Assembly (NCBI GenBank): GCA_025774605.1
Contig: JALGVR010000035.1
Coordinates: 1-35,857, forward strand
Direction: 5' to 3'
Source of the DNA: a bacterium
GTDB lineage: Bacteria; Electryoneota; AABM5-125-24; Hatepunaeales; Hatepunaeaceae
Length of the DNA: 35,857 nt
Part shown: in pieces, positions 10,501-19,967 of the stretch
How positions within the stretch are numbered: position 1 is the stretch's first letter
Layout: each line of letters opens with the position of its first letter
Notes under the pieces: generated by a model
The model's input: only the letters and a program-made list of their open reading frames with translations
Told to the model about the DNA's origin: nothing
Databases searched by the model: none
Translations under genes and position numbers: made by a program

Positions 10501-10885
10501 CGCGCGGTCTGATATCCGTGCTGTCGGGGGGTGTGCCGGACGTATCGGGATTTGACGGGAAGAAGAGTTGAAAGACAAGCGTGTCGATTACGGCGGCTGA
10601 TTGATAGCTGAGCGTAACCTCGTCACCGGCGGCGACCTTGCCCCCCGGCGGAAACTCAACCTCGCGCAGCGAGTCGATCCAGACGTAATCACTGCCGGCA
10701 ACCAGTTCAAAGTCCCCGCTTCGAATACTGAGGCTGCCCTCGATCATCCACGGGTCGGTGATGCAGAGCTTCCCTGAGTCGGGCACTGAACAGGAGATCT
10801 CACGCCGGCCGCCGCCGCGGGGCAGATCGGGTTCGACGGTGCCGAAGCCAACGGTCAAAAATAAGATAGTCAGGCAGGTCAGCAC
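7523..10885 (-). CDS. Large secreted, probably outer-membrane beta-barrel protein of unknown function
   Basis: GTG start, short N-terminal hydrophobic segment MLTCLTILFLTVGFG, long runs of alternating amphipathic strands, DYVVDYTRGSLRFNPRRPIRSDSRIEVEYEY motif, C-terminus GLIEFTANL; stop overlaps Omp85 start. Confidence 0.6.
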   Translation of the reverse strand: MLTCLTILFLTVGFGTVEPDLPRGGGRREISCSVPDSGKLCITDPWMIEGSLSIRSGDFELVAGSDYVWIDSLREVEFPPGGKVAAGDEVTLSYQSAAVIDTLVFQLFFPSNPDTSGTPPDSTDIRPRGRPLNPLKPWKGLRRTGTITRGVRFDRGGSGGVTSGLHLELSGEPTSDIRVDAVLDDRNMPASSGGASASLAELDRLLFRVEARHFLARLGDLDLDWENGRYGSFSRSLKGGSLRASCPLLRGELAAVGGNNSFITVNFPGRDGDQGPYYLTDRFGRSGITISAGSETVYLDGERLKRGGRADYVVDYTRGSLRFNPRRPIRSDSRIEVEYEYNDEGYPRYLYAATAGTPGESAAGLSVAATAAVEGGDNDNPLAFDWTDEWRGAVAGAGDDPLGALVSGIDSLGPGRGDYVWGVVDGDSVLVFAPPDSLGRPTGYLQVEFSQLPGGGYRREYDAGLYTFYYRWVSADSGDWAPVRYLPLPERAEIVAVRTNFNSGGLEIGGEIALSSFDRNTLSNLDDHDNKGAAWLWRGSWMQRGGLSPVVTASVRREDENFHPLSRGRDVDYLFRWDVADDTTRSETEYNAGLDLTPTGNSSFSAATGFLRRAGGFEGRRYDLSGGLSLPHLDLTSRIDRTEGDYLTENRESVRTGLFGGVSSSWETFQPSCSVRSEERRVSESGSNSGYRYLEREIGLGIKPGDGHDIHLGFNSRSDDALTDSGADHRSDTRTLTADWSGSGYRWGGWSIDLLRYHQTYSDAREAPVTATSAAFETTVSPPGSPWKLRVDYNLSSGNDRAGAQIAAYVGEGLGNYRREGDRYVPDPDGDFNLYLTTTDTLRRVSRVYFAGQLNWSPRRRRNDQKEVYPLGITGVNSRFEANLSTTSTDPWRAFLLYPPEFAGREAVYARRSWLEDIYFLEGNPGGDGRLSLQREINRDRKTGGGETTTLDRVSFRVRLKPGGGFRLQLAPSWQRNRRDGITLGEARSDVTGTGGDLKLTFRRPDDNVEYGLTYGFERRADRISDVTVKEQRASPRLTWYIGSDGAARIEGGWRRLASTSSFPGYDLARSWVVGNNWSLDLSVDYRLGANVTATAYFRGLWRGDNRPRNTGLIEFTANL

Positions 10886-10886
10886 C

Positions 10887-11816
10887 TTACGGTCGTCCAG
10901 CGATGGCGCGTTCGACTCTCAGGACCAGCACCCGTCCGCCGGTCTCCGGCAACAGGTAGAGCCGCCGATCACCCTGCGGCGCAACGTCAACCGCAGGATA
11001 GACTCCCCAGGACTCCAGGCTGTCCACAGGAACGGAGAACAGGGGCTTTCCATCCAGTGAGACGCAGCATAATCCATCACCGACAATCCAGGCTTCATCG
11101 CCGTTCACGCCGGCGCCGACGGGGCGCGCGACGACTGTCTTCACCGGCGGACCCGGATCGCCGTGCGGGGCGGAGAGTTTCACGCCGTCTTCATCAAGTA
11201 TGATCAGTCTGTCAACCGATACCGAGTAATCCAGGCGGGTCGGTTTCCTGATTTTGCCGCTGCGCGCCGGTGACCATCCGAGAGGAACGGCTCTGCCGTC
11301 CCTGTTGATCCGCCAGACATCGTCATCAGCCCGGTTGATCACGAACAGCGTGCCATCGGTGATACGGCAGATGGACAGCGGTTCAAACCGCTCGCCGTCA
11401 ACTTCCGGCATAACGGGCGGCATCGGCTGCAGCCTGTGGTTCAGTCGCAAGATATATTTCCGCCGGGAGTCCGTAACCAGCAATTGCATGCCGCCGTCGG
11501 AGACCAGGTCGGTTGGTGCCGAGACCCAGCCTGAAACGTCTCCGGTCTCAAACGTCTCGTCGCTGTCCGTCTTCCAGACTACCAGCCTGGGCGGCGCGTC
11601 GTATAGCGCGTACAGCTCACCTCCCGGACCCGTTGCCAGAGCTACACCGACAGCCGCCGGTCCGCCGCCGGAGGGCAGGAACCTCTCCACGTGCAAGCCT
11701 TTCACCGGAGCCCCTGCCGTGACGAGTTGAGACAGGGCGACGGCGGAAAAAACGAAAGCCAGGCTCGTCGCCCGGCTCTTTAATCTCCTTACGGTTGTGC
11801 TCAAGTTCAACGGCAT
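10887..11816 (-). CDS. Secreted beta-propeller-like (NHL/SMP-30-type) protein
   Basis: Signal-like N-terminus; repeated blade-like segments (GELYALYDAPPRLVVWKTD, LVTDSRRKYILRLN, TLFVINRADDDVWRINRDGR); 1-bp gap to the next gene in the operon. Confidence 0.5.
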   Translation of the reverse strand: MPLNLSTTVRRLKSRATSLAFVFSAVALSQLVTAGAPVKGLHVERFLPSGGGPAAVGVALATGPGGELYALYDAPPRLVVWKTDSDETFETGDVSGWVSAPTDLVSDGGMQLLVTDSRRKYILRLNHRLQPMPPVMPEVDGERFEPLSICRITDGTLFVINRADDDVWRINRDGRAVPLGWSPARSGKIRKPTRLDYSVSVDRLIILDEDGVKLSAPHGDPGPPVKTVVARPVGAGVNGDEAWIVGDGLCCVSLDGKPLFSVPVDSLESWGVYPAVDVAPQGDRRLYLLPETGGRVLVLRVERAIAGRP

Positions 11817-11865
11817 TACATTATATCCCTGAAGATAACCCGCCGACGTTCAGGTCAAGCCCTTA

Positions 11866-13356
11866 TCAGCCCGAATACGGCGGGCGTGAGAGGGCATGGT
11901 TGTACAGCTCGATATACTCCTCAGCCACACCGCTCCAACTGAAATCGTGATCCATGACGCGGCTGCGCAACCCGCCCCAGGCTGTGGTGTCATTGTAAAG
12001 GTCGACCGCCCGCTTCAGGGCGCTCAGCATGTCGCCGCGCTCCGAAGCGGTGAAGAGGAAGCCGTTGCCGCGCCGGTCTGACGTCCGGTAGTCGACAACC
12101 ATGTCTCTTGCCGTCAGGGAGTCGTCGTTGACAACCGCCACCGCGCCATATTTCATGATGTACGCCAGATACGATTTCAGGTTATCACCGTGTGAAGGAA
12201 GAAGGAACATGTCCGCGCCTGCAGCCGTCTGACGCTCTGATGCCTCACCGTCCGTGAGGTCAACGGCAATTCTTCCCGGAAATTTCTGCACCCAGGATTG
12301 CAATCGTTTTTCCAGGGCCGGTTTGCAGGCGCCGGTGATCACAACCTGAGCGGGAAGCGTGAAGAGACATTCCTCCATCTCTTTCAGCAGTTCGATCTCC
12401 TGGTCGTCGACGAAACGAGTTAGAACTGCAATTACCGGCAAATCATCACTTACATTGAGATTCAGCCTGGCTTGCAAGGCTGTCTTGTTGGTTGATTTAC
12501 CCTCATGGATGTTATCCGAATCGAACTGGCAGGCTATCTTTCGGTCGCTCGAAGGATCCCACTCGGCAAGTTCAATGCCTCTTTTAACGCTGCGTATTTC
12601 GTCACCCCGGTCATTGATAACCCGTATAAGACTGCAGTCCGACGTTTCAGCCGTCTCGAGCTGCGTGACTAATTGTGGGTTTGAGCTGATGATCATGTCC
12701 GCCATCGACAGGCCGGCCTTCAGAAAGGAGATGTTGTTCCCGCAAATCAATGGTCCGTCCGTTTCGATCACCGTTTGATCAAAGCCGATCTCTGATGCGC
12801 GTTCGACGGGGAAAGCGTCGGGACTGTCGCACTGTTGAGTCTGCACGATGGCGCGTGTATGGTCGAACGATCCCTGGTACTGATCGAATCGCTTCACCAG
12901 ATACGGTGCAAGCGCGGCCTGCCATCCGTTGCAGTGAATTATATCCGGCATCCAGTTCAGCATCTGGGTCAGTTGCAATGCGCCGTGGCTTAACAGTGCA
13001 AAAGCCAGGTGTGAATCTACTTTACCATGGGTGCCGCGGCAGCCGCCGTCCGGTTGCGGCGCTTCATAAAGCCCCGGGCAGTCAAGGAAGTAAACTTGAA
13101 CCTTCGAACCGACCACAAAACCCGATTTGACTGAGCATTCGAAAATCTTGTCGCCCACAGCTATCTGTAATGAACGCAACCTGGCAACGTCTCTAAGACC
13201 ATAGCGACGCTCGCGGATACTCTTATAGCGAGGTGTGACCATTCTTATTTCATGCCCCAGACCCTTCACTGCCTTGGACAATGATCTGGCGAGGTCTCCC
13301 GCCTCACTGGTACGGGAAAAGGGTGTGATTTCGCTTGTGAGGAAGAGTATTTTCAC
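11866..13356 (-). CDS. Divergent glycogen/starch synthase-like glycosyltransferase (GT5 fold)
   Basis: N-terminus MKILFLTSEITPFSRTSEAGDLARSLSKAVKGLGHEIRMVTPRY and DIIHCNGWQAALAPYLVK match GT5 architecture; catalytic motifs are altered (see findings). Confidence 0.65.
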   Translation of the reverse strand: MKILFLTSEITPFSRTSEAGDLARSLSKAVKGLGHEIRMVTPRYKSIRERRYGLRDVARLRSLQIAVGDKIFECSVKSGFVVGSKVQVYFLDCPGLYEAPQPDGGCRGTHGKVDSHLAFALLSHGALQLTQMLNWMPDIIHCNGWQAALAPYLVKRFDQYQGSFDHTRAIVQTQQCDSPDAFPVERASEIGFDQTVIETDGPLICGNNISFLKAGLSMADMIISSNPQLVTQLETAETSDCSLIRVINDRGDEIRSVKRGIELAEWDPSSDRKIACQFDSDNIHEGKSTNKTALQARLNLNVSDDLPVIAVLTRFVDDQEIELLKEMEECLFTLPAQVVITGACKPALEKRLQSWVQKFPGRIAVDLTDGEASERQTAAGADMFLLPSHGDNLKSYLAYIMKYGAVAVVNDDSLTARDMVVDYRTSDRRGNGFLFTASERGDMLSALKRAVDLYNDTTAWGGLRSRVMDHDFSWSGVAEEYIELYNHALSRPPYSG

Positions 13357-13382
13357 GTTAAGGTGTTGTATTTTCTTTTTTT

Positions 13383-15056
13383 CTATTCAAATGCCTCACA
13401 CCGGTTGCGCCCTGCCTTCTTTGCTTTGTAGAGAGCGACATCAGCGCGGTTGATGAGTTCGTTGATATTTTCAACATCGGTGGTATTTGAAGCCACGCCC
13501 AGGCTCAGGGTCAGCGTACCGCCGGGTTGTCGATGACCAAACTTGAACTTGTGCGACTCTATGGTTGATCTTATCTTCTCAGCCACAAGCATGCCGCGCT
13601 CCAGGTTCGCCTCCGGCAGTATCACGGTGAATTCCTCACCGCCATAACGCGACACGAAATCGACCTCCCTGACACAGGCTTTCAGCAACTTGGCGACGGC
13701 AACCAACACCTCGTCGCCGCGCAGATGACCGAACGAATCGTTATAGTGTTTGAAGTGATCGATGTCGATCATGATCAGCGTCAGGCTGCTGTTGTACCGC
13801 GATGACCGCTTGAATTCACGCGTCAACTGCTCGGTAAAAAACCGACGGTTGTAAAGGTTGGTCAGACCGTCCACCGTCGCCATGCGCTTCATCAACGAGT
13901 GGATCTTGACGTTCTCGATCGACCGCGCCAGAATGCGACCGATGGCTTCCATGCCGATGATATCCTCTGCCGTGAAATGATCCCGGTTGTTGGCGAACAG
14001 TTTAAGTATTCCGTTGGCTCGCTTCTGGTAGACCAGCGGGACTATGATCCCCGATCCGATTTCCATATAGTTCATCAGGCGCGGATTCATCAAGGTGTCT
14101 TTGGACGTCTCGCGGTTGACGAGTATCGGCTTGAGTCCGTGCAGGACGCTCTCCCGTCGTTCGGGTCGCAGGATCACCGAGAGAAGCTTACCGCCGAACG
14201 CCGTGTCGTTTCGGTGGTAGACCGCCGTTACGTCGTGCTTCTTGCCCCGCTGTTCAAGGATCTGTATCTCGAGATAGTGATAACCGATTGTGCTCTTGAG
14301 TACCTGTGAAATAGCCTCGAAAAGTCTGCCCGTATCAAGTTCCCAGCCGACAGCATCCTGGATGCGGGAGATAAGACGGAACCATTTCAGCTCGCTCTCC
14401 CGCATCAAGCGTTGCTGTTCGAGATCAATTATGAAATCGGGCAGGTAGTTCTCCCATGAAGAAAAACCGCTGTCGTTTTGTGAAAATTTCTCCAGCCTTG
14501 ATACTGCATTCTTCACCCATTTCAGTGCGGCTTCATCATTGGTGTTATATCTGTTCAGTACTGTGTTGATCTCCTGTATACCGGCGAGAACCTCGTTGGC
14601 AACAAAGCTCAATCCGGTTTTCCATGTCCTCACCACGGATCTTCGATTTTCACCGTCATCCTCCCGCCTCGCGGTAAGCAGGGCGCACAGTGGTTTCCCG
14701 ACAAATGCGATAATCAGGTCGCTGCGGAAGGGGTGGCGCTGGGAAAGTTCACCCACCTGTTCAAGCTTAAGTTTGCTGTCTTCAGCCGCGTTGAAACCGC
14801 AGAGATACAACGAGCTGGTTCGCGGTTTCTCGCTCAACTGGAGTTTATCCTTGACAACCCTGGAAATTACCTGAGGTACGTGCAGTAAAGCCTGCGCCTT
14901 GAACTTGGGCTCCTTTACCCGGTCGATTATCACCTCAACCAGTCTCGTCAGGCTGGTCTGGTTGAACTTACCGACTCGGTTGCTGTTGGCAACGAAGATG
15001 TCTGCTGTGTGACTGGTTGATTTCTTTATATAACCGTTTCCGTGTTTTTTATTCAC
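13383..15056 (-). CDS. GAF-GGDEF diguanylate cyclase
   Basis: DGLTNLYNRRFF...RYGGEEFTVILPEANLERG; RxxD I-site REVD five residues before GGEEF; GAF-like IGSGIIVPLVYQKRANGILKLFANN. ORF track extends to 15149 into the DUF72 gene; GTG at 15056 (VNKKHGNGYIKK) is the more likely start. Confidence 0.85.
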   Translation of the reverse strand: MNKKHGNGYIKKSTSHTADIFVANSNRVGKFNQTSLTRLVEVIIDRVKEPKFKAQALLHVPQVISRVVKDKLQLSEKPRTSSLYLCGFNAAEDSKLKLEQVGELSQRHPFRSDLIIAFVGKPLCALLTARREDDGENRRSVVRTWKTGLSFVANEVLAGIQEINTVLNRYNTNDEAALKWVKNAVSRLEKFSQNDSGFSSWENYLPDFIIDLEQQRLMRESELKWFRLISRIQDAVGWELDTGRLFEAISQVLKSTIGYHYLEIQILEQRGKKHDVTAVYHRNDTAFGGKLLSVILRPERRESVLHGLKPILVNRETSKDTLMNPRLMNYMEIGSGIIVPLVYQKRANGILKLFANNRDHFTAEDIIGMEAIGRILARSIENVKIHSLMKRMATVDGLTNLYNRRFFTEQLTREFKRSSRYNSSLTLIMIDIDHFKHYNDSFGHLRGDEVLVAVAKLLKACVREVDFVSRYGGEEFTVILPEANLERGMLVAEKIRSTIESHKFKFGHRQPGGTLTLSLGVASNTTDVENINELINRADVALYKAKKAGRNRCEAFE

Positions 15057-15076
15057 TGTTGTACAATACCTTGGAA

Positions 15077-15928
15077 CTACTGATCCGATTCCATTTCGAG
15101 TAACTGACGCAACATGCGTGCGTTCTTGACCGCCTGACCGGCATGGCAATTATTAAAAAAGAGATAGCTTGTTGAACTCTCCCCGTCCAGTTCGGCGATA
15201 CGCGGCAACCACTCCTTCAACTGGCTGAGGCTGTACTCATAGTCGTAACGGTCACCAAGTGAAGGATTATTCCAGGCGCGGCTGTTCAATCCGTGAAACC
15301 GGACATAGGATGCCGGACCGGTAATATGAAGCTCCGGCCCGGGCAGTCCGGGCAGCGGCGGCAGGTCGACCACAACATACACGAGGCCTCGATCCTTCAT
15401 GAAGGCGAAGGTCTCGTCGACAAGCCACCCGTTGTGCCGGAACTCCACCGCCAGCATCCGGTCTTTCAGCGCGTCGTGAAGCCGGGACACTCTGTCAAAG
15501 GCGCGTACGCTCCTGCGAAACGAAGGGGGAAACTGCGCCAGGAATCCCCGCAACCTGCCGGCGTCATTGAGCGGTTTGACCGCTTCAAGGAACCGGCTCA
15601 TCGCTGCCGAGAAATCATCAGCCGTGTGTGTCGCTTGACCGGGAACCTTGACCCAGAATCCGAAGCCTTCCGGCGTCCGATCAACCATCGCCTGGAATGC
15701 CGCTGGAGCTGGCGTCCGGTAATAGGTCGCGTTTATCTCCACGGCGGTAAAATGCCTTGCGTAGAATGTCAGCCACCGCCCGCGTTCCAGCCGACCGGGA
15801 TAGAATACGCCCCGCCAGTCGTCAAAGCTGAATCCCGACGTTCCAACATGTATCGTGCCGTGACGCCTGAGCGGCGGAACCGCCTCTTCCTCGAACAAAA
15901 GACCGGTTCCTTCAGGTGGTACGCTCAA
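15077..15928 (-). CDS. DUF72 domain-containing protein (YecE-like)
   Basis: HVGTSGFSFDDWRGVFYPGRL...FTAVEINATYYRTP...FWVKVPGQATHT...YLFFNNCHAGQAVKNA. Confidence 0.85.
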   Translation of the reverse strand: MSVPPEGTGLLFEEEAVPPLRRHGTIHVGTSGFSFDDWRGVFYPGRLERGRWLTFYARHFTAVEINATYYRTPAPAAFQAMVDRTPEGFGFWVKVPGQATHTADDFSAAMSRFLEAVKPLNDAGRLRGFLAQFPPSFRRSVRAFDRVSRLHDALKDRMLAVEFRHNGWLVDETFAFMKDRGLVYVVVDLPPLPGLPGPELHITGPASYVRFHGLNSRAWNNPSLGDRYDYEYSLSQLKEWLPRIAELDGESSTSYLFFNNCHAGQAVKNARMLRQLLEMESDQ

Positions 15929-15937
15929 TTCAGGCCC

Positions 15938-17215
15938 TCAGAGCGTCAACAGCGCCGCCACCACCTCACCTTCCTTGAAGACCACCTCTGGAGTGATGTT
16001 TCCATAGGCGTAAGGCAGGAAGTCGATATCCTCCGCGTCCCAGAGACAAACATCAGCCTGATAGCCGGGGAGGAGGGTTCCGAGTCTGTCTGAACGGTTC
16101 AGGGCACAGGCGCCGCCCATCGTTACGGCCCAGAGAGCTTCAGCCGGTGTCAGATGCATCTTGATGCATGCCAGAGACATCATCAGCGGCAGTGATTGGG
16201 TCGGTGAACTGCCCGGGTTGAAATCGGTGGAGAGCGCGATCCGGCATCCCTTCTCAACCATCCTCCGCGCCGCGGCGTAATGATCCATGCCCAGGAAGAA
16301 CACCGCTCCCGGCAACAACACCACCGTAACCCCGTTTTCAGCCAGCTTATCGATGCCCGCTTCATCGGTGTAATCCATGTGATCAGCGGTCAGCGCGCCG
16401 AATTCAGCGGCGATCCGTGCGCCTGCACCAAGGCTGAACTGATCCGCGTGCAGTCTGCAGGCAAGCCCGGTTTTCTTCGCCGTCTCAAAAATACGCATAG
16501 CCTGCGATGTACTGAACGCGCCGTCCTCGAGAAAGACGTCCACGGATTCAGCAAGCTTTTCCGTTGCCGCCTGTGGAATGATATCCCGGCAGATGAGATC
16601 GACGTAGCCGTCCGGATTGTCCTGGAACTCGGGAGGAACCACGTGAGCGGCGAGCAATGTGGGACTCACCTCGACCGGATGATCTTCGGCGGATTTTTGC
16701 AGGGCGCGCAGTGATTTAAGTTCATCCTCGAACGAAAGACCGTAGCCGCTCTTGGCCTCGATTGAAGTCACGCCGAAGTTGAGGAATCCGTCAAGTCTCT
16801 CCAAGATCAAACCGGACAGTTTTTCCTGATCCGCCGCTCTGACGCCGCGGATGCTGGTGATGATTCCGCCTCCGTCTGCCGCGATCTGCTGATAGGTTTC
16901 ACCCCGACAGCGACGGACAAATTCAGCCTGGCGGGAATCGACGAAGATCGGATGCGTATGGGCATCGATCAACCCCGGCGTTACCATCATGCCATCGGCA
17001 TTGAACGCCTCACTGTCGTTCTCGTCCGGTGGAACCGGCTGCCCTTCCGGCCCAATCCGCAAAATCTGACCGTCCTTTATCTCGAGCCAGACATCCTTCA
17101 TTATTTTTACCGGTTCACTCCACAGGCTGCCTGAAAATGGTTGAGGCAGAGCGAGGCGGCCGATGTGCGTTATGTAACGCGGCGCAACCGGATCTGTTTC
17201 AGTATTCATATCCAA
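15938..17215 (-). CDS. hutI: Imidazolonepropionase
   Basis: VTPGLIDAHTHPIFVDSRQAEFVRR, FGVTSIEAKSGYGLSFEDELKSLRAL, LHADQFSLGAGARIAAEFGALTADHMDY, ALSTDFNPGSSPT. Confidence 0.88.
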   Translation of the reverse strand: MDMNTETDPVAPRYITHIGRLALPQPFSGSLWSEPVKIMKDVWLEIKDGQILRIGPEGQPVPPDENDSEAFNADGMMVTPGLIDAHTHPIFVDSRQAEFVRRCRGETYQQIAADGGGIITSIRGVRAADQEKLSGLILERLDGFLNFGVTSIEAKSGYGLSFEDELKSLRALQKSAEDHPVEVSPTLLAAHVVPPEFQDNPDGYVDLICRDIIPQAATEKLAESVDVFLEDGAFSTSQAMRIFETAKKTGLACRLHADQFSLGAGARIAAEFGALTADHMDYTDEAGIDKLAENGVTVVLLPGAVFFLGMDHYAAARRMVEKGCRIALSTDFNPGSSPTQSLPLMMSLACIKMHLTPAEALWAVTMGGACALNRSDRLGTLLPGYQADVCLWDAEDIDFLPYAYGNITPEVVFKEGEVVAALLTL

Positions 17216-17272
17216 GTATAAGATATAATTTTTATTGAATTAAAGCAAGTTATACGTTTACCTAAATTTCAA

Positions 17273-19882
17273 TCATTCAACGATTACCGTACTCATGCCG
17301 CGGAGCCCAAGATATTTCCGCGTCGCATCTTCAACCCGCTGTGCCGTTACCTCCCGCAGATCCCCGATCAGGTGGGTGCGGTAGTCGGGATCACCCCGGA
17401 AGAATTCTCCGATCCCCATCGCATAGGCTTGCCCGATGCGGGACATGCTGCGCATCATCAACCTGCCCGCGATTGCGTTCCGCATCTCCTCGACTTCACC
17501 CTCCGTGAAATGGTGTGCGAACGTCTCCCGTATCAGGTCCCCGATCTCCTGCTCGGCTCGCGCGATGTTCTCCCGGCGCGTGGAGATATGGATCTCCCGG
17601 TAAGCCCAGACATCACCGTCTTTACTGCGGTGCGATTGCACCGAGCTGCCGAGGGAGTACGCCAGGCCGAGCGTCTCCCGCAGAACTTCCGCCAGGCGTT
17701 TGTTGAAGAAAGCGTTGGCTACGGTCAGCGCCGGCAGATCAAGGGGGTCAACGGAGGGGATGATCCCGCCCGTCACAACTGCGCCCTGAGCCTTCCCAAG
17801 TTTCACTGTGTCGCGCCAGGCGGTTTCCCCTTCAACGGCGCCGGTCGGTGAAAAGGGAGTGTAAACCGGCGGGGCTGCGCCGGATGCCGGCAGTTTCCCG
17901 AATGCACTGCGAACCGCCTCCGTCACGGCTTCACCCGCTACAGGTCCGGCGACCGAGATGATCATGTTCCGCGCCTGGAAATAGTTCTTCTTCAACCTTC
18001 TCAAATCGTCCGAAGACAAAGCTGACACATCACCGTAGACCGATGCCGACAGCGCGGTTCCGGGGAAGAGGTGGTCCCTCAGCCGCTGTCGCCCAACGCT
18101 CACGGCGCTGCGTCCGGCTGCCATTCCGGCGGCGGACGTCTGTTTGCGCGCCTTTTCCAGTGCCGTGTCGTCGAACTGCACCCCGGACATCAGGTCCGCC
18201 ACCAGTTCGACGCCCTCACGCCAGCGCTCAGGCAGCATCTCAAGCCTCACGAATGAATAGGCGGGGGTCGTGTAGTAGTTATCGAACGGGATGCCGGGGT
18301 TGTCGGCGACCTTGAGCCTGGCGCTCAGGTCGTCAAGCCGTTCGCTGAGGCTCTTCCCGCCGCTGCGTGTGCCCTCACCCAACAGGTGATGCAGGAGGTC
18401 CACGGCGCCGGTTCCGAACTCCCTGTCGAAGAGCCAGCGGTTCCTGATCAGCACATGCATGGCAAACACCTGCGCCGATGGATCGCTGCGCACCAGGATC
18501 GTCGGTCCGTCTTCAACCTGCAGTCGTTCAACCCCGCGGGTGGTATCAACAGCGGTTTCCTCAACCTTTTGAACCGGTTCCAGCGTCATGACGAACCTGT
18601 CCGCACCGCTCAGCCACCTTGCCGCCACTTCAGCGAGATCGGACGGGGTCAGCCGCGCCATCCTGTCGGGCCAGGAACTGAACTCATCCCATGAGACCAG
18701 CGCCCAGTAATCGGCGTACATGATACCGTAATGGTTCAGCATTTCGGCGTTGAATATCCTTTCGGCGCGGTAGTTGCGCGCCAGTCGATTGATCTCTGCC
18801 TGATCCGGTGGATTGACGGTCAGGTCGGATATTATTTTATCGAGCGAAGCCACCAGTTCGGCGGCTGAAGGTCCGTCCGACGGTGAAGACAGCGATACCT
18901 GACAGACTGACAGGTCCGGATCATTGAACATCCGCCCGCCGCCTGATGATCCGGGCGGAAGTTTATCCTCGAGCCTGCGGTCAAGCGCCGTTTGCAGCAG
19001 CAGGAAGGCGGGGAACTCGGGATCGCCGGGACCGGGGGCATTAAAGGCAAGGAATACCTGTCTGTTTCGCCGTTCGACCTGCCTGTGAACGATGCCCAGG
19101 CTGTTCAGACCGGGGAAATCGGGTGGTGCGATCATCCTGCGCGGCGGCAGTTCGCGCGGCTGGTGAACCGAGAGCCTGTCCTGTAACCATTCGAAGAGCG
19201 TGTCCGCTGAGAAACTGCCGTAGACGAACAGCAGCATGTTGTTCGGTGCGTACCAGCGCCTGTAAAATGCCAGAACCGAATCCCGCTCCATGTGCTCTAT
19301 GCTCTCGACCGAACCGAGAACCGGGCGCGACAGCGGCGCATCGCCGAACAGCGCTTCCCTGAAGATCTGATCGTCATCGCGTCCCATGGCTTCGTTCTGA
19401 GCCATCTCCTCCATGACGATGCCGCGTTCCTTCTCGAATTTCCACGGAGGCAGATCGGAGTTGAAGATCATGTCGGTCAGGATTTCAAAGCCCGTCGTGA
19501 AGTCGGCGCTGGGGACGAGCAGCATGAAATCGACGAAATGGGAGCCTGTATGCGCGTTGCAGTAGGCTCCGATGCGGTCGAATTCGGCGTAAATCTCCTC
19601 CTGGGTTCGATTGACCGTCCCGTTGAAGAGCAGATGCTCCAGGAAGTGAGCCGCGCCCCAGGTCTCCCAGGTTTCGTCGCGCGCACCGGTCCTGATGACG
19701 ATGTTACAGTCGATCATCGGTACGGAGTGATTCTCGATCAGCACCACATCCATGCCGTTGTTCAGCCGTCCTGTGTATGCATCCTGCGCGGAGGTATTAT
19801 TCGGTGTGGAGATTAAGAATGTAAACAGAGCGAGGACGATGAAGGAATCGGTCAAACTGAAACGGGGATTTATTCGGTTCAT
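17273..19882 (-). CDS. M16 family zinc peptidase, two-domain, secreted
   Basis: HXXEH motif in AAHFLEHLLFNGT, downstream EEMAQNEAMGRDDDQIF; signal peptide; internal Met at 19882 (MNRINPRFSLTDS) preferred over the 19915 ORF start. Confidence 0.88.
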   Translation of the reverse strand: MNRINPRFSLTDSFIVLALFTFLISTPNNTSAQDAYTGRLNNGMDVVLIENHSVPMIDCNIVIRTGARDETWETWGAAHFLEHLLFNGTVNRTQEEIYAEFDRIGAYCNAHTGSHFVDFMLLVPSADFTTGFEILTDMIFNSDLPPWKFEKERGIVMEEMAQNEAMGRDDDQIFREALFGDAPLSRPVLGSVESIEHMERDSVLAFYRRWYAPNNMLLFVYGSFSADTLFEWLQDRLSVHQPRELPPRRMIAPPDFPGLNSLGIVHRQVERRNRQVFLAFNAPGPGDPEFPAFLLLQTALDRRLEDKLPPGSSGGGRMFNDPDLSVCQVSLSSPSDGPSAAELVASLDKIISDLTVNPPDQAEINRLARNYRAERIFNAEMLNHYGIMYADYWALVSWDEFSSWPDRMARLTPSDLAEVAARWLSGADRFVMTLEPVQKVEETAVDTTRGVERLQVEDGPTILVRSDPSAQVFAMHVLIRNRWLFDREFGTGAVDLLHHLLGEGTRSGGKSLSERLDDLSARLKVADNPGIPFDNYYTTPAYSFVRLEMLPERWREGVELVADLMSGVQFDDTALEKARKQTSAAGMAAGRSAVSVGRQRLRDHLFPGTALSASVYGDVSALSSDDLRRLKKNYFQARNMIISVAGPVAGEAVTEAVRSAFGKLPASGAAPPVYTPFSPTGAVEGETAWRDTVKLGKAQGAVVTGGIIPSVDPLDLPALTVANAFFNKRLAEVLRETLGLAYSLGSSVQSHRSKDGDVWAYREIHISTRRENIARAEQEIGDLIRETFAHHFTEGEVEEMRNAIAGRLMMRSMSRIGQAYAMGIGEFFRGDPDYRTHLIGDLREVTAQRVEDATRKYLGLRGMSTVIVE

Positions 19883-19967
19883 TATTTCACTTCTTTTTTG
19901 TTGTAAATAAGGCAATTACCGTAACGGGCGAGGATTCCTGAACACCCGCCGGCACAAGGATGATATT

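Noticed and set aside
15293-16093. 266-aa plus-strand ORF across DUF72 and hutI
   Set aside because: Antisense to two recognisable conserved genes
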